A stretch of 64,000 bases of DNA from Patescibacteria group bacterium UBA3291. Lineage in GTDB: Bacteria; Patescibacteriota; Gracilibacteria; Absconditabacterales; Absconditicoccaceae. Below, piece after piece: positions 1-10,459 of the stretch (the stretch's first letter is position 1; the number at the start of each line of letters is the position of its first letter). The translations under genes and the position numbers were made by a program. Location of the stretch: NCBI GenBank assembly GCA_002361595.1, contig DETJ01000009.1:1-64000 (forward strand), given 5' to 3'. The notes beneath the pieces were generated by a model that ran no database searches, was not told the origin of the DNA, and saw nothing but the letters and a program-made list of their open reading frames with translations.

Positions 1-2396
1 ACATTCGTGAAGAAGCATTAAAAAATAAAGTTTGAGCGGATTTTTTCGCCCATTTTGATACGACAGATATTCCATGAAATATAGATTTTTGTGTAAAATC
101 AAAACAAGTAGACCTTTTTTCAAGTACTGCCCCACTTGTGTGGGCTGAAGCAAAAACATGAGATTATGATGTACCAGAAATGTTTACTCAATTGATTTTA
201 ACAATCTGAAAAGCGAGAACTTTTGATAAAACTTTGCCACCTGCTTTTTTGTGAGCATTTGATTTTAAGAAAATTGCTTTCGTTGAATACATAGAAATTC
301 AAGATATTTTCTATGAAAATGATTTCAACCGAAATGTTACTCCATCAAATCACGATACAAAAGAATTCAAAAAAGTTTATCAAAGAGTTGGAAATATTCT
401 AAAGAAAAAAACTTGGACTTTTGATTATGAACAAGATGAAGAAAAGCTTAAAGATTTTATCAAAAATGTAATTTGAAAAGCAGGAAGTACAGCAAAAATA
501 AGAATAAATAAAAATAACTTCTTACCAATATATTTGAGGCGATTAGAAATTGTAAAACCACAAATTGATGTAAACCGAGATGATTTGAAAAAAAATAATA
601 TTTTGGATTCAGATTTCTTTTTGGCTGATTTATTTGTAGATGACCGCTGAACAGATGTCATAAATGACGATGAATCAATAAAAAATGATTTGTTTGTAAC
701 TTTTGAAGATAGTGGTTATAAAATTTCCAGAACAAACCTAAACAGCATGTTTGATGCTATTATCAAGATAAAGAATAAAAAAGCTTATGAATTTTTTTGG
801 AAAAATTACAAAAGACCACCAGCAAGACAATATCAAGAATACATAATTCTAAGGAGAGATTTATTAGTTCCACAAGATATCAGAGAGAGAAAATGAGCAT
901 TTTTTACTCCAAGAATTTGGGTAGAAAAGAGCCAAGAATATATGGCTGAATATTTTGGAGAAAACTATCAAGATGAATATTATATCCGAGATTGTGCAGC
1001 TTGAACGGGAAATTTACTCGCTTGACTGACAAATAAATACAATATCTATGCATCCACTCTTGATAATGCTGATGTAATTGTAATGAAAGATATGATTAAA
1101 AATAAAACAATAAATCTGCTTGAAAATCATGTCTTTCAGTTTGATTTTTTGAATGACAACTTTTCAAAATTGCCACAAAGTTTGCAAGATATTATCAATG
1201 ATGAAGAAAAGAGAAAAAAGCTGATTGTCTATATTAATCCTCCTTATGCTGAAGCTGGAAACAGAAAACAAATTGCCTGAACGTGAGAAAATAAATGATG
1301 AACTGTATTAGGAAATAAAACATATATAAAATATAAAACAGAGCTATGAAAGGCTAGTAATGAACTGTTTGCTCAATTTTTAATTAAAATTTATAAAGAA
1401 ATTCCTTGATGTAAAATATGACAATTCTCTACTCTAAAGCACTTGCAATGACCTAATTTTAATGGATTTAGAGAAATATTTCAGCCTAAACTTGAAAATG
1501 TTTTTGTTGTTCCGTGAAACACATTTGATAATGTAAACGGGCAATTCTCAATTTGATTTTTTATATGGAACGGAGAAAAACAAGAAGAATTTACAAACAT
1601 TAATGCTGATGTATTTAATAAAAACTGAGAATATATCTGAACGAAAGAATTAAAAAACGATAATACTAAAAGAATAAATGAACGAGCAAAAAAATATTCC
1701 CAATGAATTATTGTATGAAAAAGTGAGATATTGGAGTTGTGAAATATTCATTCAAATTGAAATGATTTTCAACATCAATGAGATTGCTTTATAGATAACG
1801 CTGTAGCCAAAAAAACCTTTTGATGATTACATCTACCGATAAACAATTACAATTTAATTGTTTGTCTTATTCTTTTAGCTTGTCGCCATTGTATTGAAGC
1901 CTCACGACTTAATAATAACGATCAATTCTTACAACCAAAAGATGAACGAGAAAACGATATTGAATTTCAAAATGATTGTATAGCTTTTTCGCTATTTCAT
2001 TGAAAAAATTATATTGATTCTCGCATAACCTGAGTAAATAACTGGATTCCATTTACAGAAAATGAAGTAAATGCGAGAGATAAATTCGCCTCTCATTTTA
2101 TGACAGATTTCCTCAAAGGTCGTGAGTTTTCACCAGAAGCAAAAGATGTATTTGATGCTTGAAAGAAATTATGGACTTACTATCACGAAAATTGTAGTAA
2201 TTCAGACTATTTAGCAAATGCGAGTTTATATGAGATTAGAGAGTATTTCCAATGAAGAAATGATAAATGAAAAATGAACAACAAGAGTGATGATGAAAAA
2301 TATATGGAATTGATTTGAAATCTCAGAGAAAAACTAAAAATTCTTTGAGATAAAATCGCTGAAAAAGTATATGAATACGAATTCTTAAAGAGATAA
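1..2396 (+). CDS. DNA N6-adenine methyltransferase, type IIG-like restriction-modification enzyme (5' end outside window)
   Basis: The first 797 residues visible are the C-terminal part of a large protein already open at the window edge. Near visible residue 49 there is WAEAKT, an E-x-K element in a region that looks like a PD-(D/E)xK nuclease. Near residue 330 the SAM-binding motif DCAAGTGN appears, followed near residue 411 by the catalytic NPPY motif of N6-adenine methyltransferases. Nuclease and methylase motifs on one chain suggest a type IIG (Eco57I-like) enzyme that both methylates and cuts; this is inference, because the N-terminus and the specificity are not visible. Glycines are largely TGA, so the gene is adapted to the host code. 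The stop is TAA, followed by a MITE-like repeat. Confidence 0.8.
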
Positions 2397-2404
2397 TCAA
2401 GAAT

Positions 2405-2513
2405 GTGCCCCTTTACGAAAGGGGCTGTCACGAAGTGACTGGGGATTTTTAAGTGTATGATGTATAAAAATCCTCCGGCTCTACGAGCCACCTCCTTTCA
2501 ATAAAGGAGGACA
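2405..2513. repeat. MITE-like palindromic repeat, copy 1
   Basis: Two GC-rich hairpin arms lie back to back between the methyltransferase and the FAD oxidase gene: one arm holds CCCCTTTACGAAAGGGG plus TCACGAAGTGA, the other AATCCTCCGGCT and CCTCCTTTCAATAAAGGAGG. The arms are inverted copies, joined by GGATTTTTA ... TAAAAATCC. Its composition is unlike the AT-rich surroundings. The arms align with those of the element at 5838-5944, where their order is swapped. Confidence 0.7.
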
Positions 2514-2538
2514 AAATATTTATCTATTTTACATACCT

Positions 2539-3687
2539 ATGCAATCATACAACGATCCACTTCATAACTTAATCTACAATACTGATGCTTCACATTTTGA
2601 GAATAATGAAAAAACTGAAGTATTTTTACCTAAAAATAGAAATAAAGTAATTGAAATCGTAGAAAATGCCGTGAAAGAAAATAAAAAAATAGTTTGTAGA
2701 GCATGAGGAACTAACCTAGTTGGAAACTGTTTACCTAGTAAGAACACTATCGTAATTGATTTATCAGCTTTGAATAAGATTTTAGAGCAAAATGCATCAA
2801 GCATAACAGTTGAACCATGATTAACTACTGATGAATTGAATGATATATTAGATAAATACGACTTATATTTCCCTGTTCAATTATGATCTCATGCATCTGC
2901 CCAAATCGGAGGAATGATTGCGACAAATTGAGCATGAATGAGGGCTATTAAATATTGAAAAATGGAGAAATGGGTGGAAGAAATGGAAATTTTGACTGTG
3001 AATGAAAATAAAGGAATAAAAATTCAGACTTTCAATGCTGATGATGCTAAAGATTTTTTCTGAGCTGAATGAGGTTTAGGAATTATTTTGAATGCTAAAC
3101 TAAAACTTATAAAGAAGCCTGAATCAACGAGTCTAACTTTTAAAGATTTTGATAATTTAGATAATGCTTTGATGTTTGTAGAAAGTGTGAAAAGTAAAAA
3201 AAATTCTGAACTTTCTGCATTAGAAATTATCAATCCACAAGTATCTCAAGCTGTTTGACTAGAAAACAAATATTATGTAATCGTAGAATATGAAAATTCA
3301 ACTGATGGAGAAATTACGGACAAAAATGAGATTAAAGAAATCTGGGCAAAAAGAGATGCTTGCTACCCTGCAACTCTGAATTTATGATATCCACAGATTG
3401 AAGATCCAGAACTTCATGAAAATATAGATGAATTATTCAAATGGTGTGAAAATAATAATATTCCTGTTTATGGGCATATCTGAATCGGAGTTTTACATCC
3501 ACATTTCAATTCTGAGCAGAAAGAATTAATGGATGATATGTATACATTAGTTCAAGAATTATGATGAAATGTATCATGAGAACATTGAATCTGAAAGAAA
3601 AAGCAAAAATATTTATCTGAACAAGAAAAAAATCAGATTAAATCTATTAAAGAAAAATGGGATTCTAATGATGTATTTGGATTTTAA
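2539..3687 (+). CDS. FAD-linked oxidase (GlcD/D-lactate dehydrogenase-like)
   Basis: The protein has 382 residues. The PCMH-type FAD-binding core is visible: RAGGTNLVGN near residue 54 for the FAD pyrophosphate, and LGSHASAQIGGMIATNGAG near residues 116-134. The C-terminal FAD-oxidase domain ends with the typical GGNVSGEHGIG near residue 345. The family oxidises 2-hydroxyacids such as D-lactate or glycolate with flavin. It is shorter than typical GlcD (about 460 aa), and the substrate cannot be read from the sequence. The CDF transporter starts 9 bases after the stop, suggesting cotranscription. TGA is used for several of the conserved glycines. Confidence 0.85.
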
Positions 3688-3696
3688 CAAAAGATA

Positions 3697-4797
3697 ATGA
3701 ATAGAGATAAACAAATAATCAAAGTTAGTTTGTATGGAATACTCACCAATATTGCTTTGGTGATTTTTAAATCAATAGTCTGACTTTTTGCAAATTCTAT
3801 TGCTATCATTTTGGATGCAGTGAATAACCTAAGCGATGTGATTTCATCTTTAGTCACAATAATTGGAATCAAACTTTCAAATAAAAAACCAGACAAAGAG
3901 CATCCATTCTGACACGGTAGAATTGAATATTTCGCAGCTGTAATAATCTCAGTAATCATACTAATAGCATGAATTGTCGCTTTAGAAGAATCTATTGAAA
4001 AAATCATTCATCCAGTATCTACAAATTACACAATCATTACACTATTAGTAGTGACTGTTGCAATTTTTGTGAAAATCATCTTATGAAGATATTTTAAAAA
4101 GCAGTGAAAAAAGCTGAATTCTGGAAGCTTAGTAGCGAGTGGAATTGATGCCCTAAATGATTCTCTCATTTCGTTATCTACATTAATCTGAGCATTAATC
4201 AGCATTTTTTTTCATATATGATTGGAGTGATATTTGTGAATCATTATTTCTATCTTTATCCTCAAAGCATGAATAGAAATTCTCAAAGATACAGTAAATG
4301 AAATGATATGAACCAGAGCTGATTCAGATTTGACTAATAGACTAAAAGCGAAAGTTCAATCCTATGAATGAGTGCTTGGAGTTTACGATATGATGCTCCA
4401 TAATTACGGACCAAATAAAATCATCGGAACGGCTCACATTCAAGTAAATGATGATATGACTGCGAAAGAAATTCACAGATTGACTAGAAATATTCAGGTT
4501 TGAATTTATTCTGAATTTGGAATTATCATCACAATTTGAATCTATGCTAGCAATAATGATTGAGAATTTGGAAAGATTCAAAAAGAATTAAATCAAATTA
4601 TCAGAAATTATGAGAATATAATTCAAATGCACGGTTTCTATGTGGACGATTCGACTAATAATATTTCATTCGATTTAATCTTTGATTTCAAAGAAGAGCA
4701 TCCAGAGAAAATCGTAAAGAAAATAAAAAAGGAAATTAAAAGTAAATTCCCCGATTACGAATATAGCGTGATTATTGATAATGACGTGAGTGAATAA
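3697..4797 (+). CDS. Cation diffusion facilitator family metal transporter
   Basis: A 366-aa membrane protein with about six transmembrane helices followed by a cytoplasmic domain. CDF hallmarks are present: LDAVNNLSDV near residues 41-50 and SGIDALNDS in a later helix, whose Asp residues bind the transported metal, and HPFGHGRIEYFAA near residue 70. CDF proteins export Zn2+, Fe2+, Mn2+ or Co2+ by proton antiport; the usual HxxxD sites are DxxxD-like here, so Zn specificity should not be assumed. By hand count more than half of its glycines are TGA, which makes it a good example of host codon use. It lies 9 bases after the oxidase gene. Confidence 0.88.
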
Positions 4798-4801
4798 TGA
4801 A

Positions 4802-5296
4802 TTAATATTTACAAAATAATACATATTTTCAATTATGAAGATTGATTAAATCTTCAAATTTTTCTTTAGTAACTGTATATTCTCATTTTTTATTATCAAT
4901 TATAATAACCAAATTATTGTCTATCTTTTTTAATACAACTAAATGAGATCATTCCCCTTTTTTAATTGGGATAATACAATCGTATTTTTTTAATTTATCT
5001 TCCAGAAAAATTAATGATATTATTTTATTTTCATAACGTCCTCATTGATGTTCAAACTCTTCAAGCCATTTTATATATTCATCTTTCAAAGGGATTTCAT
5101 CTTCGTTCAAATTAATAAAAACATCTTCGCACTCATGCATAATTATTACTTCGTTATAATAATTCAAAAGCTCTATTCATATTTTAGGCAGTAACGTTAC
5201 TCATTCAAAAACTTCAGAAAAAATAAAATCATTTTCCTGATATTGTATATTTTTATTCTTTAACAGATAGCTAATACTAAAATTTCAGCAATCCAT
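4802..5296 (-). CDS. Hypothetical protein, possible C39/papain-like fold
   Basis: A 164-aa soluble protein convergent with the CDF gene, with only 4 bases between the stops. The start MDCGNF is the first in-frame ATG after an in-frame TAA upstream. A Cys near the N-terminus, a later SHLVVLKK stretch and a VIIIDNKKGEY stretch recall the Cys ... His ... Asp/Asn order of C39-like cysteine peptidase folds. That resemblance is weak and the function is unknown. It starts 36 bases downstream of the tmRNA 3' end on the same strand, so it could share the ssrA transcript. Confidence 0.6.
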
Positions 5297-5331
5297 ATAT
5301 TATACAGATTCTAAATATGTTTCTAAATTCA

Positions 5332-5703
5332 TGAAGGTGCGGAGAGTCGAACTCCGGTCTAAAAGGCATGCATATAAACTTCTACCACTATAGATTTCAT
5401 TTCATCCAGATTTTTTTAAGTTAAATTAACAGGATAGTGAAAGAAAAGAATCAAACTTATTCACTTTTTATCAATCCAACTATAAAGTTCCTGCTATAGG
5501 TCGACCTTCATTCTAGCAGGAGTCAAAATGAAGGTTAATGAATTAGCAGTAAGCGTAAGCTTTAACTAATCCAGCTCTTGCAAGAAGAGACTTTGCGCTA
5601 GTTTTAGCATTGTTTTTTTGGTCCATGATTAGCCTCTAGGAACCCTCGAGAAGTGGCTATCTATACACACGGCATCCTTCCATCAAATCCAAAATTCACC
5701 CCC
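5332..5703 (-). ncRNA. ssrA: Transfer-messenger RNA (tmRNA)
   Basis: tmRNA rescues stalled ribosomes and tags the nascent chain for proteolysis. The 5' end GGGGGTGAATTTTGGATTTG and the 3' T-arm with loop TTCGACT are diagnostic. The acceptor stem pairs GGGGGTG (5703-5697) with CACCTTC over all 7 positions (two G-U), and the T stem CGGAG/CTCCG is perfect. No CCA is encoded. The tag reading frame ends at TAA 5543-5545. A TTGAAT-N16-TATAAT promoter lies just upstream; the start point it predicts, near 5709, implies a 6-nt leader removed by RNase P. The ClpP that could degrade tagged proteins is at 46433. Confidence 0.97.
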
Positions 5704-5715
5704 ATGTGTACTTTA

Positions 5716-5743
5716 ATTATAATTTTTCACCACAAAAATTCAA
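5716..5743 (-). promoter_or_regulatory. ssrA promoter
   Basis: On the minus strand, TTGAAT (5743-5738), a 16-base spacer and TATAAT (5721-5716). It is placed so that transcription starts a few bases before the mature tmRNA 5' end. Confidence 0.8.
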
Positions 5744-5770
5744 ATAAATAAAAAAATCTGAACGCTTTTG

Positions 5771-5826
5771 TCATTCTGAATGAAATGATATTTTGTCATT
5801 CTGAGCGTTAGCGAAGAATCCAGGGA
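5771..5826. repeat. Short dispersed-type repeat TCATTCTGA ... GCGAAGAATC
   Basis: TCATTCTGA occurs twice; the second copy runs into GAGCGTTAGCGAAGAATCC. It is GC-richer than its surroundings and resembles short extragenic repeats seen in many bacterial genomes. It lies between the ssrA promoter and MITE copy 2. Confidence 0.45.
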
Positions 5827-5837
5827 AACGTGATGCT

Positions 5838-5944
5838 AACAACCCCTCAGTCGCTACGCGCCAGCTCCCCTAACAGGGAGCAAAACCACATTTAACGTTT
5901 ACTCCCCTGTGAGGGGGAGATGGCTGAAAGCCAGAGGGGGTTGT
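5838..5944. repeat. MITE-like palindromic repeat, copy 2
   Basis: An element bounded by inverted ends ACAACCCC ... GGGGTTGT. One arm holds CAGTCGCTACGCGCCAGCTC plus CTCCCCTAACAGGGAG; the other holds CTCCCCTGTGAGGGGGAG and GGCTGAAAGCC. The arms align with those of copy 1 (2405-2513) in the opposite order. It sits directly downstream of the radical-SAM gene and could also act as a transcription barrier. Confidence 0.7.
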
Positions 5945-5953
5945 ATAAAAACA

Positions 5954-6664
5954 TTATCCTCTCACCGAACAAAATTCAACATATTGACTAGCGATTTTCT
6001 TCAATTCTTGAAGTTCTACTCACGTGAATGGCTCCCCTACAAAATTTGGATCCAATGTTTCTTCTGGTAAATAATTCTGCAAATATCGAGCTTTTATTCA
6101 TTGTAAATACATTCCCATTTCTTCTAAATCATCCTTTTCATGAAATCATTTAATCAATGTAGAACGATATTCGTAGTCCACTACCCCACTTTTTAGGAAG
6201 TTTAAAAGTTCTTTATAATTCTCCAAAAAATCTCAAAATTCTGAAACTCATGATCGTTTTTCGTAGTTTGAAAGCGGTCATTTCAAATCCACTGCTACAT
6301 AATCCAGAATTCAGTCTTCTACCATTTTTTTGACTATCTTTGCATCACGTCCGTTAGTATCTAGCTTCACACAAAATCACATCTTTTTAATCCTCTGGGC
6401 AAACTCATACAAATCTGGCTGAAGTGTTGGTTCTCATCAGCAGATACTTACTCAGTCTATCAAACCTTTTCTCTGTCCTAGAAAATTAAAAATTGCTTCT
6501 TCTGGGATTTGCTGATTACGATAACGAGCTATCAACTCTGGAAGTACAGCTTGTGGATTATAACAAAACGGGCAGCGAAACTGACATCCTGCCGTAAAAA
6601 CTATACTTGCTACTTTTCATGGATAATCAACTAATGTGGTCTGCTGTATTCCCGTTATCTGCAT
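5954..6664 (-). CDS. Radical SAM activating enzyme, NrdG-like (anaerobic ribonucleotide reductase activase family)
   Basis: A 236-aa radical SAM protein. C27, C31 and C34 in CQFRCPFC form the CxxxCxxC site for the 4Fe-4S cluster, and GGEPT near residue 77 is the SAM-binding motif. The N-terminus ITGIQQTTLVDYPGKVAS matches the NrdG/YjjW-like activase family, which installs a glycyl radical on anaerobic ribonucleotide reductase or a related enzyme. The glycyl-radical partner is not in the window. ATG at 6664 is chosen because an in-frame TAA lies just upstream. It starts 15 bases after the pilin-like gene on the same strand. NrdR, a regulator of ribonucleotide reductase genes, is encoded at 34887. 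Confidence 0.85.
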
Positions 6665-6679
6665 TTCAATCTTTTTATT

Positions 6680-7462
6680 TTATTCCATAAAGTTTGTCAT
6701 AATACTACAAAGTTCTGATGAATGCTCTCAATTTCATCTGTAAAAAACTTTTACACAAAAACGCATTTCTGCTGGAGTTCAATCTGTAAAGTCCGTCAAT
6801 TTCGTTGAAGAATTCTCTGCATCTTTTTTATAGACTCCAAACACACGCACAATTCTATAAAATTCTATTCAGTCTCATATTAAGACATCTTGAACTTTTC
6901 ATTCTTGAGAATTTTCTTCCTCATCATAATAATAGTACTTATCGTAATACCTATATTTATCAGACTCCCCTCCGTCTCTACAATTACCTTCGGCATCAAC
7001 ATCACAAAACATAATCTTAGCATTTTTTCTAAAGTCAAAATATCATTCTTTCCAAAATCCATCATTTGAATAAAAATCTTCAATATTTGATTCTGACACA
7101 CCAAGAGACTCAGCATACAAATAAGAATTTTCATTCTCTTCTCATTCTTTTAAAACATATACTCACGGAGAAAAAAGAGAATTTGTACCTCAATTCACTT
7201 GATTTATATCACCTGCACCTAAATACAACCAATATTTATCTCTCTGTCACGAATGTTTCCTCCAATTAGTATCTCTAATATTATACACCATTTCTATTCA
7301 TTCTCTCGCAAAATTTGCAGCTCTAACTGACAATTTAGTATTATTCATAAAAGCAAACGATCTATTTATTGCAAGGATTATTCATACAACCACGATAGCA
7401 AATAATGAACATGCTATTACTACTTCTACCAACGTAAATCAATATCTTTTAGCTTTTATCAT
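6680..7462 (-). CDS. Prepilin-like protein with type IV N-terminal methylation motif
   Basis: A 260-aa protein beginning MIKAKRYGFTLVEVVIACS: a short basic leader, a Gly-Phe cleavage site, Glu at mature position 5 and a hydrophobic helix, the hallmark of type IV pilins and pseudopilins. The C-terminal ~210 residues are polar and acidic with many Tyr and Asn and do not match a named family. It is probably a minor pilin processed by a prepilin peptidase encoded elsewhere. PilB- and PilC-type genes are at 50020-52475. The radical-SAM gene follows at once. Confidence 0.82.
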
Positions 7463-7574
7463 ATTTTCATACTTTACAGTATAAAACAAAATATATTCAT
7501 AAAACAATAATATATACAAATTTATCTTTTCCAAAATTAATTTGCATATTTTTACATAAAACATATAGTACAAA

Positions 7575-8213
7575 ATGAAAATGATAAATCAATATTTTAA
7601 TTTCCTTCATCAAACAATGGAACGAACGTGATATTTTATTTTATGCATATATATTGGGATTACTTTTTGGGCTATTTTAATGTGAATCGATAAAATGTCC
7701 AAAGTAATTATTTGAAATTACGTCACATGAATTACTTGCTTCGCATTTTGAAATTTAATACACCAATGAATTAATCGATTAATGGCAAGTCCTGATGCTA
7801 AATTTATCTGACTATCATACACTCAATACGCAAATTTTTTATCAACTAGCCAATTAACTTTAGTTTTGCTACTATACATTATATTAATTCGACTAATTTA
7901 TTCTTGTGGTAAATTTCAAGTATCTTATAGTACTCGTACAAACACAGAAAAGTTATACTTCATTATTCTTATTCCCATAACAGTTTTAAGTTTCATCATA
8001 GGTCCATACATTGCTTTACAATCAAATTGAATCCAAGTTCTAAATTTTATAGAGAAATCAATAACATGAACTTTTTGATTCTTAATAAGCTTTATAAACC
8101 ATATTCCATTCTGGATGTTTGTAAACTGAATTGCATTTATCATACTCTCTAGCCAAATTAATTTCAAAATATCACTTTCTGCAAAAGCTACTAAATTACC
8201 AGAATGAATATAA
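7575..8213 (+). CDS. Hypothetical multi-pass membrane protein
   Basis: A 212-aa protein with about five predicted hydrophobic helices (roughly residues 20-38, 43-60, 95-110, 125-145 and 165-195) and short polar loops. Many of the glycines within helices are TGA. No family is recognised. It is divergent from the pilin-like gene, with about 110 AT-rich bases between them, and is followed after 79 bases by another small membrane protein gene. Confidence 0.65.
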
Positions 8214-8292
8214 AAATTCTGCCCCAAAATTTGCGAAATTTTTTAAAATGAATATAATTTATGTAGAATATTTAATTCTACAGATATTATAG

Positions 8293-8733
8293 ATGAAAGT
8301 AATGTTTCCTCAGCACATACAAAAATGATTCTTCTCTTGAGTTGCTTTTTCTGTGATGGGATTTTCAATTAGTTTCATACAATTAGTTATTCTAGCTATA
8401 TGAGTCGTTTTTGCTTTATGAGTATTTTCCACGTTTAATAATTCTGATGCAAAATGAGCTTGAGTAATCTTTGCTGTTATAATCTTCTGAATTTTTGCAT
8501 TCATTGCTTTTTTCAAATATTCTGAATTAAATCTATTAGCTTTTATAGCTAAAAAAATTAAAGACAGCTTTCTTGATGTGCCAAAAAAGTTTCAAATGAA
8601 TTATCCAAGAATTGATCCTACAGAAGTAACTATATCAAAATCTAAACAAGAAAAATGAAAAAAGAGAATCGAGATTAAAGAAGAACTTGACGTATCCAAA
8701 ATAAATGAAATCGAAAAATGATGAATTTTATAA
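8293..8733 (+). CDS. Hypothetical membrane protein
   Basis: A 146-aa protein with two hydrophobic segments (about residues 14-42 and 52-78) and a basic and acidic C-terminal tail rich in Lys and Glu, presumably cytoplasmic. No family recognised. TGA is used for most glycines. It lies in a run of membrane protein genes between the pilin-like gene and the phosphodiester glycosidase. Confidence 0.6.
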
Positions 8734-8811
8734 CATAGATAATATTTCCCCTTGACTAAGGGTACTAAATTTCTACTATGAAATTAGTTTTACTTTTTCA
8801 TAAACATAAAT

Positions 8812-9165
8812 ATGCCAAAATCTAATTTCGACAAAAACATGAAAAAAGTTTCTGCAGAAGCTGAAAAATTTGCAGATGACGTAAAAGACACAGCTGAAGA
8901 CATCGGGAATCGATGGACTAGATCTACAATTGAAGAAAAGATTACAATGATTGTAGGTATTATTTTATTAGTTCGAGCTTTAATAAAGTTAAAAACTATT
9001 TTATGGGGAATCGTATTATTAACTATTGGTTTACTTTCAGTTTCTGGGTTCTTCGATCGTCCTCTTAGAGATCTAATTCGTTACTGCAAAAAAGAATTTT
9101 CAAATAAGAAAAAAACTGTTTCTTCACCTACAAAATCTACAGAGAAAAAAACTACAAAAAAATAG
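8812..9165 (+). CDS. Small membrane protein without TGA codons
   Basis: A 117-aa protein with an amphipathic charged N-terminus (about residues 1-45, KFADDVKDTAEDIGN), two hydrophobic segments (about 46-60 and 64-80) and a Lys/Thr/Ser-rich C-terminal tail. The N-terminal helix resembles YtxH- or apolipophorin-like amphipathic helices. Its five glycines are all GGN, unlike neighbouring genes where TGA is common, so it may be a recent import. It ends before a hairpin shared with the convergent phosphodiester glycosidase gene. Function unknown. Confidence 0.65.
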   Translation: MPKSNFDKNMKKVSAEAEKFADDVKDTAEDIGNRWTRSTIEEKITMIVGIILLVRALIKLKTILWGIVLLTIGLLSVSGFFDRPLRDLIRYCKKEFSNKKKTVSSPTKSTEKKTTKK

Positions 9166-9188
9166 AATTTATAATATTTTCTAAATTA

Positions 9189-9230
9189 AAAAAATCCCAA
9201 ATCAGTAATCGGTTTGGGATTTTGTTTTTT
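9189..9230. terminator. Bidirectional intrinsic terminator
   Basis: AAATCCCAAA and TTTGGGATTT pair around an 11-base loop, followed by a T-run on the plus side and preceded by an A-run. It separates the convergent genes ending at 9165 and 9229. Confidence 0.8.
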
Positions 9231-10299
9231 ATAAATCTCCGATAGTAAATAGATAGATCAACACCTTATTATAAATTGCTTTCTTAGAAGATGGAATACC
9301 TTCTTTACTTGCCAATCATCTAACCATTTTTATTAATTCAGTCTGATATGTAGATTTTCCATATTTTATAAAGATTTCATCTATCACTTCATCTATTAAC
9401 TGAACTTTTTTCCAATCAACGTCTGTCATTTCATAATCTGGGACATATGGAGTATACTTATCACTAGGAGTTCAGCCTAATCCTAAATATGTATCTCTAT
9501 CCACCACTACAAAAGCATCTGTTATCAATTTTCTGGATCATTGAGATAATACTTTACCAGAATATACCATCGCAGAACTAGCTCCAGCATCAAGGAATAA
9601 TGCATTATAGCATCCAAAGTTTTCTCTAAGATATGATGCCATATTTCGCACACTCATAGTTCATACATATCACATATATATTGTTTTTCAATCCTCAGTA
9701 GAACATATAAAATTTCTATTTCATCTTCATGTCATCTTACTATCTATATATTCAGATGCTCAAACCGTTACATCTTCTCAGTTTATAAGCAAAACTGGAA
9801 AATTTGAGATTCAAAAATATAAATCTGAAATACGATCAGAATTTATATTACTAATCAATCATACATCCCCATCACTGATTTTATTCTGCACAAACAATGG
9901 ATTCCCATCTTGTGTAAATCAGAATATTCATCTTATACTTGTATCTGGTCGGAATTGGCTATAACTTGCTCAATCTCATTTAAAAATTCTTTCATAATAA
10001 CTGACCGTATCTGGACAATTTGAATAATCTTTTGGACAAAAAAATGCTCAATTTATTGAAGAAATTCCCCCAACTTTCTTTGTAAGAGATTGAATTGTTT
10101 CTCATCACTGTCCTGCCACTGACGAAATCACAAAATGCTCTCAATCTAAGATAACTTTTATTACTCTAATTGCATGTCACCCACGATTCTCTATCAAGAT
10201 TTCTTGGTATGCTGATGTATAATTCACAAAAAATCAAATTAGTATCATTCATAAAACTAATATTTTACCAAATCATAACCGCCTAAAATGAATTTTCAT
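9229..10299 (-). CDS. Phosphodiester glycosidase (NAGPA domain) family protein, membrane-anchored
   Basis: A 356-aa protein with an N-terminal signal or anchor (about residues 9-28) and an extracytoplasmic domain. NGAFFCP near residue 83, VGTMSVRNMA near 205 and ALFLDAGASSAMVYSGK near 225 match the core of the NAGPA/DUF2233 phosphodiester glycosidase family, which removes N-acetylglucosamine or related sugars from phosphodiesters and occurs in exopolysaccharide or wall-polymer turnover. The natural substrate is unknown. The plus-strand gene at 10460 starts divergently. Confidence 0.8.
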
Positions 10300-10381
10300 A
10301 ACATTAAATTTACAAAATAAACCACAAGCTAATGTAGTATTTTCCAACAATAATTTCAAGAGAAAATAAAAGGCTAAAAAT

Positions 10382-10409
10382 TTGCATTTTTTTAAATACT
10401 AAGTATAAT
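10382..10409 (+). promoter_or_regulatory. Promoter for the Cys-rich repeat protein gene
   Basis: TTGCAT (10382-10387), a 16-base spacer and TATAAT (10404-10409), 50 bases before the ATG at 10460. Confidence 0.65.
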
Positions 10410-10459
10410 TATAATGAAGATTAGAATCTTATTTTTACCATTCTGACATAACATATAAT

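Noticed and set aside
6665..6720. Earlier start for the radical-SAM gene within the pilin-like gene
   Set aside because: The in-frame sequence upstream of ATG 6664 contains TAA, so no earlier start is possible.
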